A program made the position numbers and the translations under genes. Source: Linyphia triangularis (taxonomy: Eukaryota; Arthropoda; Arachnida; Araneae; Linyphiidae). Taken from it: 64,000 nucleotides of DNA. Below are positions 1 through 12,430 of this stretch, one piece after another (the stretch's first letter is position 1; each line of letters opens with the position of its first letter). The notes under the pieces are model-generated. The model did no database searches. It was not told the origin of the DNA and worked only from the letters and a program-made list of their open reading frames with translations. The DNA lies in the NCBI GenBank assembly GCA_963978545.1, contig OZ021725.1:86226305-86290304 (forward strand), read 5' to 3'.

Positions 1-3000
1 TTATGGTAATTGAAACTAATTAACTCACAAGTCAAGTTTCGAAATGTCAACAACCAATCAAAAGAAAGTAGATTATAACACTGGGGCACTTTTAAATTAT
101 CATAAAAAGGGTATGAGAGATAGCGAGAAATGTTTTTATTAGAATGACAGATAAGGAAAAAAACAAACCTAACCTATATATACATGCAATAAAGTAATGC
201 TAATTATCTAATTAAAGTAAGATCTATAAAATTCAGTTACGGAATAAAGTACTGCCCTCGATACGTTTCTCAATATAAATGTTTACTTAATAGTTGAAGG
301 TTTCAACCCTTTATTTACGAACGTGACTAAGAACGTGATGACGTAACCATGACGTGACGTAAATCCATTTCTATAAAGTTCGTTCTCCTTTAGTTGTATG
401 ACAGCACTAGCTTATTTCTCTTTGGAAAAATTAAATATTTAAAAAAAGTTAGCATAAATTTTAAAAATCAGTAAATAAATGGTTAAAGGAGTTTTCACTT
501 TTATTTCTTTTATTTTTTATACTTTATCTTTATACATTCAATGAACTTCATATGTATTGAAAATTTCCAATGAAAAATAAACAATTGTAAAACGGTATCT
601 TGAAATAAATGTCCTCATTAATAGCATAATTAACTTTTTGACTTATTATTTGAAATGAGTTTTCAGAATCAAATGGGTTCCATTAATGAATACAATCGAT
701 AAAACATTGGAAAGGGAACTTGATAGTAGGATTTTGAAAAACAATTTGGCAAAAAGTAATATAATATTTTTTATCTCAGAAGTTAAAAGAAATTCATTTA
801 AGTTTTCCACAAATGAAATTCTGCCTCGTTCACTCACGGTACTTTCATATGATCATTTAATAAAGGAAAATGTTGAAAAATAAAACGGGCTTAGTGAAAG
901 TAAAGTAAAGCCAAACATTTAATATCAAACTGAATCCTCTGCGAAAGCGGAAATAATCTGATAAACTATTCTTAATCCAAATAAATGCGGAAATAAAATG
1001 CAGTGAAATCTTATTTTGCGTTTTAATTCAACTCAATTATAATATTTTTTCTAACAGAACTAAGTAATGGAATACATAAATATACCAAGTACCACCCACA
1101 TTATTCAGAGATTTGAGATTAAGTTTTTAAAAGACCATTTTGGAACAAACATCAAAATTATTTTCCTGTTTCCAAGGAAGTGATACACAACCTGCTTCTT
1201 TTCTTGCCTTCTAAAATGGGCAAAAAAAAATATTCCAATATTAAAAGCAGATCTTAGCCTAAGGGTAACGGAATTCCGGTGTAAAATGTCCAAATTGTCC
1301 GTATCTGATGGCTCGAGATGAAACAGTTTTATTTTAATAGGACCTATAAGTAGTACTGGAAACAATGTATCGTCATTGTTTCTAGTTCTGCCACCCTTAA
1401 GCGTGACTGACTCTCTTTTGAATGCGAAAGAACACAGGGTAGACGCGCTCACTACAGTAACCGGAAACTGATTTGAATATTAAGGTGGTCATTTGAAGAA
1501 TGGATTGCAGTTACGCATCTTAACGCTTTCGCAATGTATGTATGGTCGGCTTAGAGTGGAAAGGTACAATATCCAATTTGTCAAACTTTTCAGGAGAGTA
1601 AAAGACATTCTAAAAAGTAGCGAAGATATATTTTATCTTCTTATGCGATGCTGATAAAACTAATTAAAGTTAAATCTTGTAGCCAAGATTTCATTGGTGA
1701 AATACTAACTTAAATTGTTAAATATTTCCAGAATAAATGTGTTTTTATCTATACTTTAGTCCAATTTAAACACCAAGCATCAGAAATAGAAATAGAAATG
1801 CCTACACAAAATTACTTTTAAAAACTATTTTTATAAATATAAAAATATGTGTGAAATGTTTAGTGCATTTCCAAAATGTCTGAACATTGAAAAGATAACG
1901 GGCAATGTCACAGCAATGTCAAAACGAGCTATTGGCATAGTAATACCGAAAAAGGGCATTGAAGACGATGAGATTTGCTGTAGCAATATGAGATGACATA
2001 GATGATAGTTGGTAAAATGATGCCCGCACTCACATAATGAAAGCTGATATAAGTTGTATATGAATAATAAAGGTATATCAGTTGTTTTGTGACGGTCATC
2101 TGGTTTGGGTCTAATTCAAGAAGCATCACCATTGGTTAGTTGAAATATGATGTGATAGTCAGAGTACAGTCACAAGCGGCGTCAGTTAGAGATGAGACAA
2201 AAGAAGTTCAAAGAAATAGGTCCCAATTTACGTCCTGGTGGTCATCTTAAATGCATGATATGATGTCGAATTCAATCCTCGCCGGCTCTTTAAAAGTTTC
2301 TGCGTTGATTGTCGAGATGATTTGTAATAGTTTTTTAGTCCTCACCTCCATTCAAAACACATATGCGGGACTGTTTCTCATTGAAAGATCAGACTAAAGC
2401 TTTTTTCCCGTTACACAGAATTTATCTCAGGATATTCCATTACCTTCGTAAGGTTCTTAAGCCAAAAAAAATTCCACACAACTATCTGAGTTTAAAGTGA
2501 ATCCTCTTTTACAAGAAAGAAGGATATAACTCTTCAAGACTAAGGATAATTTAACTTTCAATTTAATTCCCATTGTGTTTCAAATGTATAACTGTTAGAA
2601 CGATCATGTTCTGGAAATAGAGAAGACCAGAAGTATTGTTTTCTGAGTAATTTAGAGCCTCGGTAATAACTTGTTATCAATCCACATGACGATCACGTTC
2701 TTCTCTGACTTGTTTGCTCAGCTAAAATTGGTGTCATTGTTTCACAGTAAAGATGCACATTCTCTTATTAATATGAATGAATTGTTAGTGGCCCTGGCCA
2801 TATTAACCTACTCAATAAAGCCACTAATCATTACTCTTCATGTTTTGCTAGTTTTCTGTCTCCTATCAGATAATTTACCAACCAGATATTTTTACCTGAA
2901 GCAAATTAATTCCTCTGCATACCAACAATCACTTCTATATTTCCAAAAAAAAAACAGAGGTGGTACCTGAATTTTTTGGCCTAATTCAGTTATTTTTACT

Positions 3001-4168
3001 AGGTGATTCTCTGTAATTTTTTTTATATATTGGTGAACTTGAACTTTAGTCATATCTGCACGGAAAATATTAAAAAACTTAATAAAATTAGTCAATAAGT
3101 TAGCAACAACTGCAAGAAGTTGTTAATCCTTAAAGCGCCATTTCTCAGTTTGAGTTTAGTTATTTTTAACCACACTTCTGTGCTTAGCACCTCAGCATAA
3201 CCGACTAAATTCGGACTCCTTTTCTACCAATATTAGGCAAATGAATCCTATTAACCTTTTCGAACGGAAACTCATGAGCTTAAAAAGTGTGGAATGCGTC
3301 TTCTCTAAACTCTCAGATGAAGAAAACGCTGCTCTAAATATTTATCTCCCGTCATTAAAATATAACTTTAAATTTCTCTGCAAGCGGAAGCAATTAACCT
3401 TTCTTCCTGAAATCCTTGGATATTGAGATTTGCTAAAAGTTGGCGACTGAAGTATTCCACGACCCTTGAGTTCAAGGCCTCCCAAGGACAGCGAATTAAT
3501 TCCCTGCCACTAAGTAATTTAGTGCGTTGGTGGGTTGCCTTTGCTGTGCATTTATAGGATTAAGGTGCAAGTTAGAAAAATAAACAGTTACGTATTTGTC
3601 CCTTAAAAGGAAGCGATTTGATGGTGAATCGTGACCTTTTAAAAGAGAGCGTGTTTTATGGGGGCATATTTCAGGATTTTTTTATTTATTTTTTTATTGA
3701 AATACGGGAAATTAGTAAACTAACAAAACATGACTGATGCAAATTACACAAAATGGCTTAGAATGTGTAAAATGGTGCATAAATTACGAAAGATAATCGA
3801 GAAATTATTCTAAGGTGTACACAATTCTATAGTTTCCAATTTATTTTTTCGTCGTATTGGAGCTTTTATTATTTGGAGATTTTATTAGATGGGGGGGGGG
3901 GGGTAGGGGTCGGATATTTTTAAAGAGAATACTGTCTCACAAGTGCATCTTGAACGTGAGAAACTTTTTCTAGTCGTCGAGGTATCGTTACAAACTTGTT
4001 ATTAGTGGGGTTTTATAATCCACTAAAGGTTAAATTAACACTTTTGCTTTTGCAGTAAGTACTATTTTTTAATTAAGTAATTCTCAGAAATGTATTAAAG
4101 TGTTCATATTTTCATAGAACATGAGAAAAATATATTCAAATATTCAACAACTGAAGTTCAGGGGAGCA

Positions 4169-4207
<39 letters not shown>

Positions 4208-4827
4208 ACAGAAACATTTTTAAATGTATGGTTTATTCCAAATATACAAACTAAAGAAAATATTTCTAATTCATCATACTTTGAATAAAATCTTCCCATG
4301 ATTACCTACACAAGCGCGTCCATTCATGTTGATTATCATACCAATCATCACACAAGATTCCGCCGACTCTTAAAAGTAATTATTTACTCATTATGCTGTC
4401 TATATTTTAACCAGTTCAATTTCAATTTTACGGTGCAGTAAAATTCGCTTTACGCTAGAAAATCTTTCAATAACAAGACAAATTGCTGTCATTTGTGAAT
4501 TTCAAACCCAAAAGCAGTATTCCCACAATCTGTTATGGATCTCTCAAACATCTATCAGAGCTTGAAAGGATTTCTGTTTGTCAGTTTTGCTCGACGAAAT
4601 AACTTGTTTGTTGATTAGAACTCAATGTCATGAATACTTGATGTATCAGTTGTCTATATGAGTACCCTTATCGTAGTTTTCTAATATTGTCAATATCTAG
4701 GAACGTGGCAGTGTTCCTCCGCCAAGTTCGATAACAAAGCGGCAGACATGTAAGTGTATACTATGTTGACAGAGCTTAGGCCCGTTTTCGACACCTCACA
4801 GCACAGCTTCTATTATAGCTAGAATCC

Positions 4828-4865
<38 letters not shown>

Positions 4866-5050
4866 CATCGTGTTGCCCCGGTTGAGAAGACGAAAAATAA
4901 CAACATAATTGATAACATTGAACTAGGAAATATGGTAAAAAATCATTTGAAAATCGCCGAAGTCACCGGAATTTTCTTCTTCTATTTCTTCTGCTTCTGA
5001 CCAAAACTTTAGCCAGGGCTACAGCCCAAACTATTTGATGAGTTTTGACC
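1..5050. other. AT-rich sequence without recognisable genes
   Basis: There are only short unrecognisable frames. Noted: a G run at 3891-3902, an A run at about 4172-4204 and a T run at 4831-4863. A small hairpin motif, AGGAACGTGGCAGTGTTCCT at about 4699-4718, has an echo (AGAACGCAACAGTGTTCC) near 38953. Confidence 0.6.
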
Positions 5051-5091
5051 ATTTTTTATTATTATTAATATTATTATTATTATTATTATTA

Positions 5092-5367
5092 TTCTCAGCT
5101 TGATTACAGGAAGTGCCTTTTGTATGATTTGATGGGTAGGAAAGTCTCTACCCCCCCAGAAATGATCTCGATGCTTGGGAATTTTATCCTGGCCTACAGA
5201 TTAAACACTTTAATACATTCAGACCATTATTTTTTTATTCCTCTCAGATTTATTAAAGGAAGTGCTTTTTTTATGAATTAATGCTTAAGAAGGTCTGTAC
5301 ACCCCCAGGAATAATCCAGGAAGTTGGGAATTTTAGTCCGGATTATGACTGATTAAAACAGGGCAAT
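5092..5367 (+). repeat. Diverged tandem duplication, period about 149 bp
   Basis: Unit 1 contains GATTACAGGAAGTGCCTTTT, TACCCCCCCAGAAATGATC and TTGGGAATTTTATCCTGG. Unit 2 contains ATTAAAGGAAGTGCTTTTTT, ACACCCCCAGGAATAATCC and TTGGGAATTTTAGTCCGG. It is preceded by an (ATT)n tract at about 5055-5090. Confidence 0.8.
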
Positions 5368-5539
5368 GTATTTCGGATACTCGTCTTTTGCTCAATTTCA
5401 AGAAGTGACTTTGATACTTTAAGTTGAACTATTTAAACAGTGTTATTAGAAAAAAGTAAAAATGACTTATTGCTCATTATCGAAAAACATATTGAAAATT
5501 TCTCAATTTTGGCAGCAAGTGTTTTTTTTTTTTTTTTTT

Positions 5540-5710
5540 TTGTTTTTTTGTTATTGTTATAAATATTACCAAAAATATCGCCAAACTGGCAATTTTTTTT
5601 TTTTTAAGTATTGAAAATAAAATTACACTGATCCATGTCAAATTTAAATGCTCTGATCAGTATTAAAGTATAATTGAAAGTTGTGTGATATTCCACGCTA
5701 CTAGTCTTTG
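5540..5710 (+). repeat. Dispersed repeat family, copy 3 (partial)
   Basis: AAAAATATCGCCAAACTGGC (5571-5590) is followed by ATTGAAAGTTGTGTGATATT with CCACGC (near 5672). This matches the second and third blocks of the 54.2-kb copy; the first block is missing. Confidence 0.45.
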
Positions 5711-6033
5711 AAATTTTATGATCTAGTGTGACGTTGTTGTGTATTAAATATGTTGTGCGGAGATTACTCAAAAAGACACTAGTCATGTGGTGGCAAAGTG
5801 GTAAGAATAACTTGTCGTATTTGGCGATGGTTAAAACCGAATTTACGTGGATAAAATGCAACTAAGCAGTTTGGAAAAAAAAAAGCATTTTGACTTAATA
5901 TGTGAGTAACTGAAAACCTTGGTAAATTTTTAAGGGATGGTCAATAAATGAGAGAGATTAATGGAAAGCAGGGCTCGACTGCAGTTAAGTTAGCAAACTC
6001 TACAAAAAGAATTGATAAGTTCCCCAAAAAAGT

Positions 6034-6417
6034 CTAGATGTTATAAAAAAAACCCTGCCAAGTCAGCCAGAAAAAGTTATGAAATCTAATGTTTGCCACC
6101 AAGCGGCCACGTTTAGTTTCTTTGGGGTACTTGTACACAATGTACGATTGAGGTACTTGTACAGGGGTAATCAGAGCTTGGCAGGCTAGAGTTATTCTCA
6201 TTTATTTGCTTCAGCTACTTTGCCCTCTGTGCACTGAATTGGGATTAATTTTATAAAAACTCTAGCCTGCCAAGTACTGATTGCCTATGTACAAGTACCT
6301 CAATCGTACATTGTGTACAAGTACCCCAAAGAAACTAAACGTGGCCGCTTGGTGGCAAACATTAGATTTCATAACTTTTTCTGGCTGACTTGGCGGGTGT
6401 TTTTTTACAACTTCTAG
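6034..6417. mobile_element. Foldback element with about 160-bp arms and a 63-bp loop
   Basis: The left arm (6034-6193) and right arm (6257-6417) are inverted copies with only scattered mismatches. Both contain GTACTTGTACACAATGTACG and the block CCAAGCGGCCACGTTTAG. The spacer is 6194-6256. There is no ORF. The outer ends fade into A/T runs, and no clear target-site duplication is visible. A foldback MITE is the likeliest reading. An RNA copy would form a very long stem. Confidence 0.85.
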
Positions 6418-7410
6418 TTGTTGTTTTTTTTTGGGGGGGGGAGGGGGAGATTTGAATCATAATACTATAGTAATTTTCTTAAATTAGATCCCCCAGTACT
6501 TAAATTCATCGTACAAAATAATAAAAAACATTTCTTAAAGTTACTTTAATTACAATGAAGTCTTTTATAGTGTAGTTGTTTGATGGTTAGTATCTCTGGT
6601 TCTAAATTTAAAAAATTTTGGTGGTATTTTTAACTTTTTATTTTAAAATTAATAAAAAAAATTAACACGTTCTACTTTCAATTAATACATCCGTAAGGAT
6701 TATTAAACTAACTAAAGCTTTATAATACAGGTTTAGGCTCATTTTAATTTACCAAATGTCATCAAATTGCTTATATAACTTTCAAAAACGCTTTTAATAA
6801 AGAAATGCAATGCACCATTAATAACAACAAAATCACAAAATATCTTGGCATAAAAAATTTAAAATTTTGATGTAGTCATTGAAAAAGGATACAATGTAAG
6901 AAACGCTAAGAAAAGAAAATGTGTTCAGAAACCAAAACCCTGCTTATAAGAAATATTACCAAAGAACTAAAAGAAAACGCAGATCTTAATTTTTGTAATG
7001 TATTTCTAAATTTATTCACATTGGTGCTCAGATTTCAACTTAAAACAAGCTTTCAAAACTATCAACTATTATCTTATATAAACTACAAAAAACATAACAT
7101 AAACCATAGTGAGACTTCTCAAAAAAGATACCTGAGCAAGTTTTTTTTTTTTTTTTTAATGTTTTGGTATAGTTTGTAAATTTATTCAATATGATCTTTT
7201 GGCTCTTAGATTTCAACTTACAAACACACCGCCAAACCTATCACCTTACTTCGTGATTTACAGCTTGGATTGACAGTTACATAAGTCCAAGAGTTTGTTT
7301 TATTGATGGAAAAAAAATGTTTTATTCAAAAAACTGCTTTAAGTCAAGTACAAATGCGAACAGCTTATATCACAACCAGTAGCATTTTTTTTTTTCTCTT
7401 TCTCTTATAG

Positions 7411-7702
7411 AGTGTATTCACTCAAAGAGTGCTTCTCATTGTTGGACTACCTCAAAAGTAAAGAGAGAGAACCCAGTCTTTGAGCATTTTAATGCAAAGA
7501 CATTTGGAACAGTGAGTCTTCAGATCTCACCGGTGAGCATCGGGAGTCGATGCGTGAAGACACCCCATGGTGCACCACGAACGGGTCACGTTCAGAAGAC
7601 TCTGTGAGCCGTCTAATTGCACGGAAATCGCCTCCGTTCATGCTGAGAAATGAACTGAGCACCCCTGTTGATCGAGTTGAACGGTTATTCATGCTCATAT
7701 AT
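7411..7702 (+). other. Candidate exon, strand and coding status unresolved
   Basis: A 3' splice-site-like run (CTCTTTCTCTTATAG) ends at 7410 and a GTATGT donor-like sequence starts at 7703. GC rises to about half between 7490 and 7690. No plus frame is open throughout. One plus frame reads VYSLKECFSLLDYLKSKE, meets two stops near 7481-7492, then stays open as SESSDLTGEHRES through RLIARKSPPFMLRN to 7710. The plus frame starting at 7413 is open to a stop near 7605. The minus strand is also open over 7489-7698 (SMNGGDFRAIRRLTESSE, then VRSEDSLFQM). I recognise no family in any of these. A pseudogenised exon, two short exons or a lncRNA exon are all possible. Confidence 0.3.
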
Positions 7703-8590
7703 GTATGTGTTTAACCAGGAAAGTTTTAAAAAAATCATTGGAAACCGTGGAGTTAAAATAGTGAGTAGTTACGAGTTGTCTTGGAAGCTCCTTATGAAAG
7801 TTGAATATGATTCAACACGCTTTGTGTATTATCGTAAGCCATGCTTTAATGTGATAATATTGAAAAGAATAAAGTTTATTTAGTTTAAGTAACTTTTTAA
7901 TGAAATTTTCATCTTTTTTTTATATTTTTTTTATTATTATTATTATTATTATTTCTTTTTTATTTAGTCAAATTATATTGCGAATCGGCGACACATTCTT
8001 TCTTCAAGGGCGACTTTTTAACTATGAATAACATTGCAAAATTATATCAATTCAGTAAGTAGTTACTGATAAAATGTTTCTTTAAAAAGATTCAGAGACA
8101 AGTTGATTACATAAATGCTACGATGACATCCAATTACAGCCTAAAAGATCGATCTAGGTTGGAGCATTTTTATAATTCTACCTCCTAACAATTACCTTAT
8201 GCAGATCTATAGCTGTCTTCAAGAGCTATTCACATCTGTACTATTTACAATGTGGTCTGGGTCTGGAAAATTGGTCCATTTAACAATCACTCTACGGCAA
8301 AATAAATATTTTCTGCTCTCTAAACTGAAATGCAATTTATATAACTTGTATCTTTTGTCCTGTCACTTTGTACTCGAAACACTTAAAGTCAGCATATTTA
8401 ATAAATTGAAATAATTCGATAAATTCCCTTTTAGACCATCCTTCCATCAATGTACATCCACATTCGAGTTGCACTGTGTTATATGTGGTCAAACCCTGAA
8501 CCAGTTACCATATAACAGGTTCAAGGTCTTCTCACTCTATTTTTAAAGAATTTTTATTATTATTATTATTATTGTTTAACTATTAGTATT

Positions 8591-9180
8591 TTATGAATTT
8601 TATTTCTCAGCCCACCCTCTTGAAAGTGGACTTCACTGGGCAATTGTGAGGTTGACCTACCCAAGCTTGGCCCGGACTTGCCTGTTTAGCTGTACACCTG
8701 CATAGGTCGTATGTGTATCAGTGGCGGCAATTTTAAAAACTGGTAATCCATTTTCATAACTATACACACGAAGTAACACCCTTACTCAAAATCTCAACAA
8801 AACCAACCACGTCAGAGGAAGCAACCCCGACATTATAAAAAAAAAATCCTCAGCGGGGAAACACCCACAGGACAATCCCAAATCGGTACTTGAACTTTCT
8901 CACTTGTGCATGCACGACGCTCGTGTGATTTGTCATCGAAACAGAGGGATTAAGGTTCTATATCCAGAGAAAAACAAGTGGTCAGGAACAAAACCTTGCC
9001 AACAAAGGAGCGACCGACCATTGTCCAAGTTCACCGACTATCTTCACCACACTGACACACAAGGATTGTTTATGGCCAGGTAGTCACGAAAGAATTTGTC
9101 TTCCCCATTTGTGGTGGTCAACCACCTTGACCATGGTGACGGGAACCTTTCTTTTTATTGATGCTATTATTATTATGCGC
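8591..9180. other. GC-elevated block without a clear ORF
   Basis: About 590 bp is markedly richer in G and C than its surroundings, with no long frame on either strand. On the minus strand GAAAGTTCAAGTACCGATTT and AATAAAATTC (near the 3' side) hint at a tRNA-like segment or an RNA 3' end, but neither is convincing. It could be an old repeat, lncRNA exon or conserved regulatory element. Confidence 0.4.
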
Positions 9181-9764
9181 GCCTATAAAATATGTCTGGA
9201 TGGCGGTTGTTGTTTTCATTGAAAGAGGAGAGTTGTGGTTTGATAGTTAGAAAACGTGAGGTTACGACAGCGTGGTTCCTCCTTGGTTGGTTTTTGAATG
9301 CTGAAAATGAGTTATTAAACCGTGTCATTGGAATGAGATTCTTTTTATTTTTATTTTATTATTATTATTATTGGATTATTTGTGTGTTTATGTGTGAATC
9401 AATAATCATTGAGAGGAGAGAAAAGGTATGGAATAGTCATCACATGTAGAATGGATATTGATGGAATTATTTTAAGTTTTTGGCATTCAATAATAGGATA
9501 TGGAGGATATTTTTAAGAGGATTCCGATGATGGGGGGTATCAGACGTGCCTGAGTTAATGATCACAAAAATAAGCTTTACCAAACAATATATCTGTATCA
9601 ATAAAAAAAACTATGTTGTACTATTTTTTAGATAATTTTACAACTTAAATGATATTTATATGCATGCGAATAGCTGGGTAAAATAATGTAGAGAGATAAT
9701 TTTTGTTGTTGCAAAATAATATTTGTACGCTCGTTTTTTGTATTAACAGGGCATGCGTATTCAG

Positions 9765-9766
<2 letters not shown>

Positions 9767-9852
<86 letters not shown>
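9767..9852. repeat. (AT)n microsatellite, 86 bp
   Basis: This is an uninterrupted AT dinucleotide run. Long open frames of alternating Tyr-Ile across it are artefacts. Confidence 0.98.
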
Positions 9853-9855
<3 letters not shown>

Positions 9856-9899
9856 AATGATTTTGGAAAGCCTGCTTGATAAAATTAGGTTGTTTTTAT

Positions 9900-10162
9900 T
9901 TAACCTTCCGTTAGTCGCGCTCTGCTTTCCGACATGGTTAGCCGCATTGCACCTATGAGGTGTTTCTAGTTTTTTGAAAGCCAAATTAAATTTATTCTAG
10001 TTTAGATAACGATTTAAGATTTTTGGAGTTATAAAGTAACAATCTATTTAAATAGTAAAATTTATTCAAATATCGTATCACAAGTAATTTAATAAAAATA
10101 AAGGCAGAGAAAAGTGTAGTAGGGATGCACCTGTGAGAGGCGCGCGACTAACGGAAGGTTAA
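9900..10162. mobile_element. piggyBac-like MITE with TTAA target sites
   Basis: TTAA at 9900-9903 and at 10159-10162 flanks a 255-bp element. Its first 17 bases, CCTTCCGTTAGTCGCGC, are repeated perfectly inverted at the other end. TTAA duplication with C-rich outermost bases is the signature of the piggyBac superfamily. There is no coding capacity. The interior is AT-rich and carries GCACCTATGAGG and GTGCATCCC-type subterminal motifs. Confidence 0.85.
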
Positions 10163-10883
10163 CAGTGATGATATAATTTTTTTCTATTGTCAAAAAATAG
10201 TGGCGCCATCTAAAGTTCCTGAAGAATAACTAATGAATATACAGGTAAATGTCTAAATCATATTTTATTTAAAATTTAATTCCTAAATTTATACCGTAGA
10301 CAAATTTTATTATTTATTTCCATCTGAGAAAACCTAGTTCTGTAAGAATATTAAAACAATAAGCTGTTTAGAGAATGAAATTAAAGTTCCCGTCTTATAT
10401 CATAATAGCAAAACTAATATTTTAGAAAATATTTTATTATTCAATTATTATTATTATATTGATAAAATTTTAAGTAGTACTTAAAATTTGATTTTTCTCG
10501 AGTTCTATGACATTGAGATATCGGAAGGAGAGGGACGGATAATTGCAGGCTATGTCTATCTAATTTCGTTACGTTATTTTCTCTAAAATACGCATGAGTT
10601 TATAATTAGGAAAAGCAAGTAATGCAACAATGCAGTTTAAAATATTTTTTTCAAAATTTGGACATCGGAAAGTATTTCTTACTAATAATAATGCAGAATC
10701 GTAGGAAACAACTTTCTCGAAATTTTTTTTATACTCTGTCATTCTAAAATGTTTAACCTTGAGGTTTAATTTTTTTTAATATTAATATAACAAGTGCTTT
10801 TATGTAATGTGTTGTTGTCGTTTTTCAGCTTTTGCCGTTCCTTTGCGAAAGTCAGGAAGCTATCGATAGCCTTAATTGTGATG

Positions 10884-10897
10884 CTGCCATCTGTTGT
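10884..10897 (-). promoter_or_regulatory. CTCF-like motif (12 of 14)
   Basis: The minus-strand reading ACAACAGATGGCAG differs from CCASYAGRKGGCRS at positions 1 and 4. With the site at 10930 it forms a back-to-back pair sharing the core AGATGGCAGCA. Confidence 0.4.
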
Positions 10898-10929
10898 AAG
10901 CAAATAACACTAAATAGTTCTCCACATTT

Positions 10930-10943
10930 CCAGTAGATGGCAG
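10930..10943 (+). promoter_or_regulatory. CTCF-like motif, perfect consensus match
   Basis: CCAGTAGATGGCAG fits the classical vertebrate CTCF core CCASYAGRKGGCRS at 14 of 14 positions. Binding is not shown by sequence. CTCF is conserved in arthropods with a similar core. A divergent near-match lies 33 bases upstream on the other strand. Confidence 0.5.
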
Positions 10944-12062
10944 CACCACCAAAGACCTAAATTCTGTTGATATTTAGTATTTCAAACGGATTTTTATTCA
11001 AAACACAGGAATATTAATTTGAAAAAAGTTTTATTTATATTGTTTGTCTCATTGATATGTTCTTGGGACACTTCAGAAAATATTTATTCTGAACCATACA
11101 AAGGCAAATTAAAACTCTTTATGGGAAGTTTTAAGAACTATATGTTTGGTTTCAAAAGAGCTCATCAACTCACTCTCACATAATTTAAAGTTCATTCAAC
11201 AACTAAATAAGTAAAGTAAACAAACAATTTATTTTGAATCTAGCAGAAAGTAAATAATTTTATCGTAATACTGAATGTACAAGCAAAAAGATTAGATTCC
11301 CCCCCCCCCCTTTTTTTTCCAACTCAATAGTACAAATACTATTTAAATTATTGACTTAATAAGGAAAACTGAATAAAAATTACAAATAAATCGAGTAAGT
11401 TTTGATTAAGTGTTTTGAAAACATACTTCAGATGGAAATGGGGAGTTGACATCTCAGAAAATTTAGCACCACAATTACGAGGAATTTTAAAAGAAACACA
11501 CAATATGACATGCCAATAGCAAGTTGAATACTTTTCTCATGCAGTTATCAACTAGTCAATTACAGGAAATTAAAATCCAAGCATCGCTTCTAATGATTGC
11601 TTACACAAATTCGTCAAAAACATTTCCTGCATTCTTGCAGATCCCAAAAAAGTAGAGTACAAGATGGCATCTCTATTTTAAAAATGTTTTGTTTTTCATT
11701 CAATTTTCACGTTTTTTTTTAATTTCTATTGTTTTGGATAAAAAACATCTTTGACAGTTTTAAGAATCTTTATATTCTGATTTAATCATTTTGATGCTGA
11801 CTTTTATTTCGATAAGAGAAACTTCTCTTTTAACCCCTTCTTTTCTTGCTCTCCTATAATAAATCCTATTGTCCTTTCTATATAATTTTAGAATCTCCAC
11901 CCACTCAGTTGATTTATCAACTTGAGCATAATGTAGTGCTGTATTCCAAATAAGCTTTAAACGTAATCTAATGAATTTTTTGCCGAAGGTTAGTTAATTA
12001 GTGGACTGCTTCTTTTTAGATCACTTTGTAAAAATGTTTTCTCTTCGATTCCAAAAACCGCA

Positions 12063-12076
12063 GTGCCCTCTAGTGA
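12063..12076 (-). promoter_or_regulatory. CTCF-like motif (13 of 14)
   Basis: The minus-strand reading TCACTAGAGGGCAC matches the CTCF core except at the first base. Confidence 0.4.
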
Positions 12077-12157
12077 GTCAGAATCAAATAAAAAGTTATT
12101 GATATTAGCTCTTAATGCAAAACATAACAGTCTATTTTCTTATTTATTAAGATACAA

Positions 12158-12189
<32 letters not shown>

Positions 12190-12430
12190 TACATTCATAC
12201 GCAATGGGCATCAGCCTTTACCTTCTTATCATCAATCAAATTATGGCTTAAAAATGAAAGTGTTTACTTAGATTTAAAAAGATATCACACTTTAAAATAA
12301 TGTCTTTTAGTCTCTTATTTTTCTTCTTCCGCTTCCATTCTACTATGATCACCATTCAAATTTTAATCACAAACCTTCTATCAACCATAATAACTCACCA
12401 AACTGTCCCCCCAAAAAATATATATATATA

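Noticed and set aside
3891..3902. G and C homopolymers (also 11299-11310, 22127-22140, 63503-63516) as G-quadruplexes or origins
   Set aside because: Single short runs without the four-run spacing of a quadruplex and with no other origin signal.
9628..9984. Minus-strand frame with a Tyr-Ile repeat
   Set aside because: It is translation of the (AT)n tract and part of the piggyBac-like MITE. The same artefact occurs at 27841-28134.
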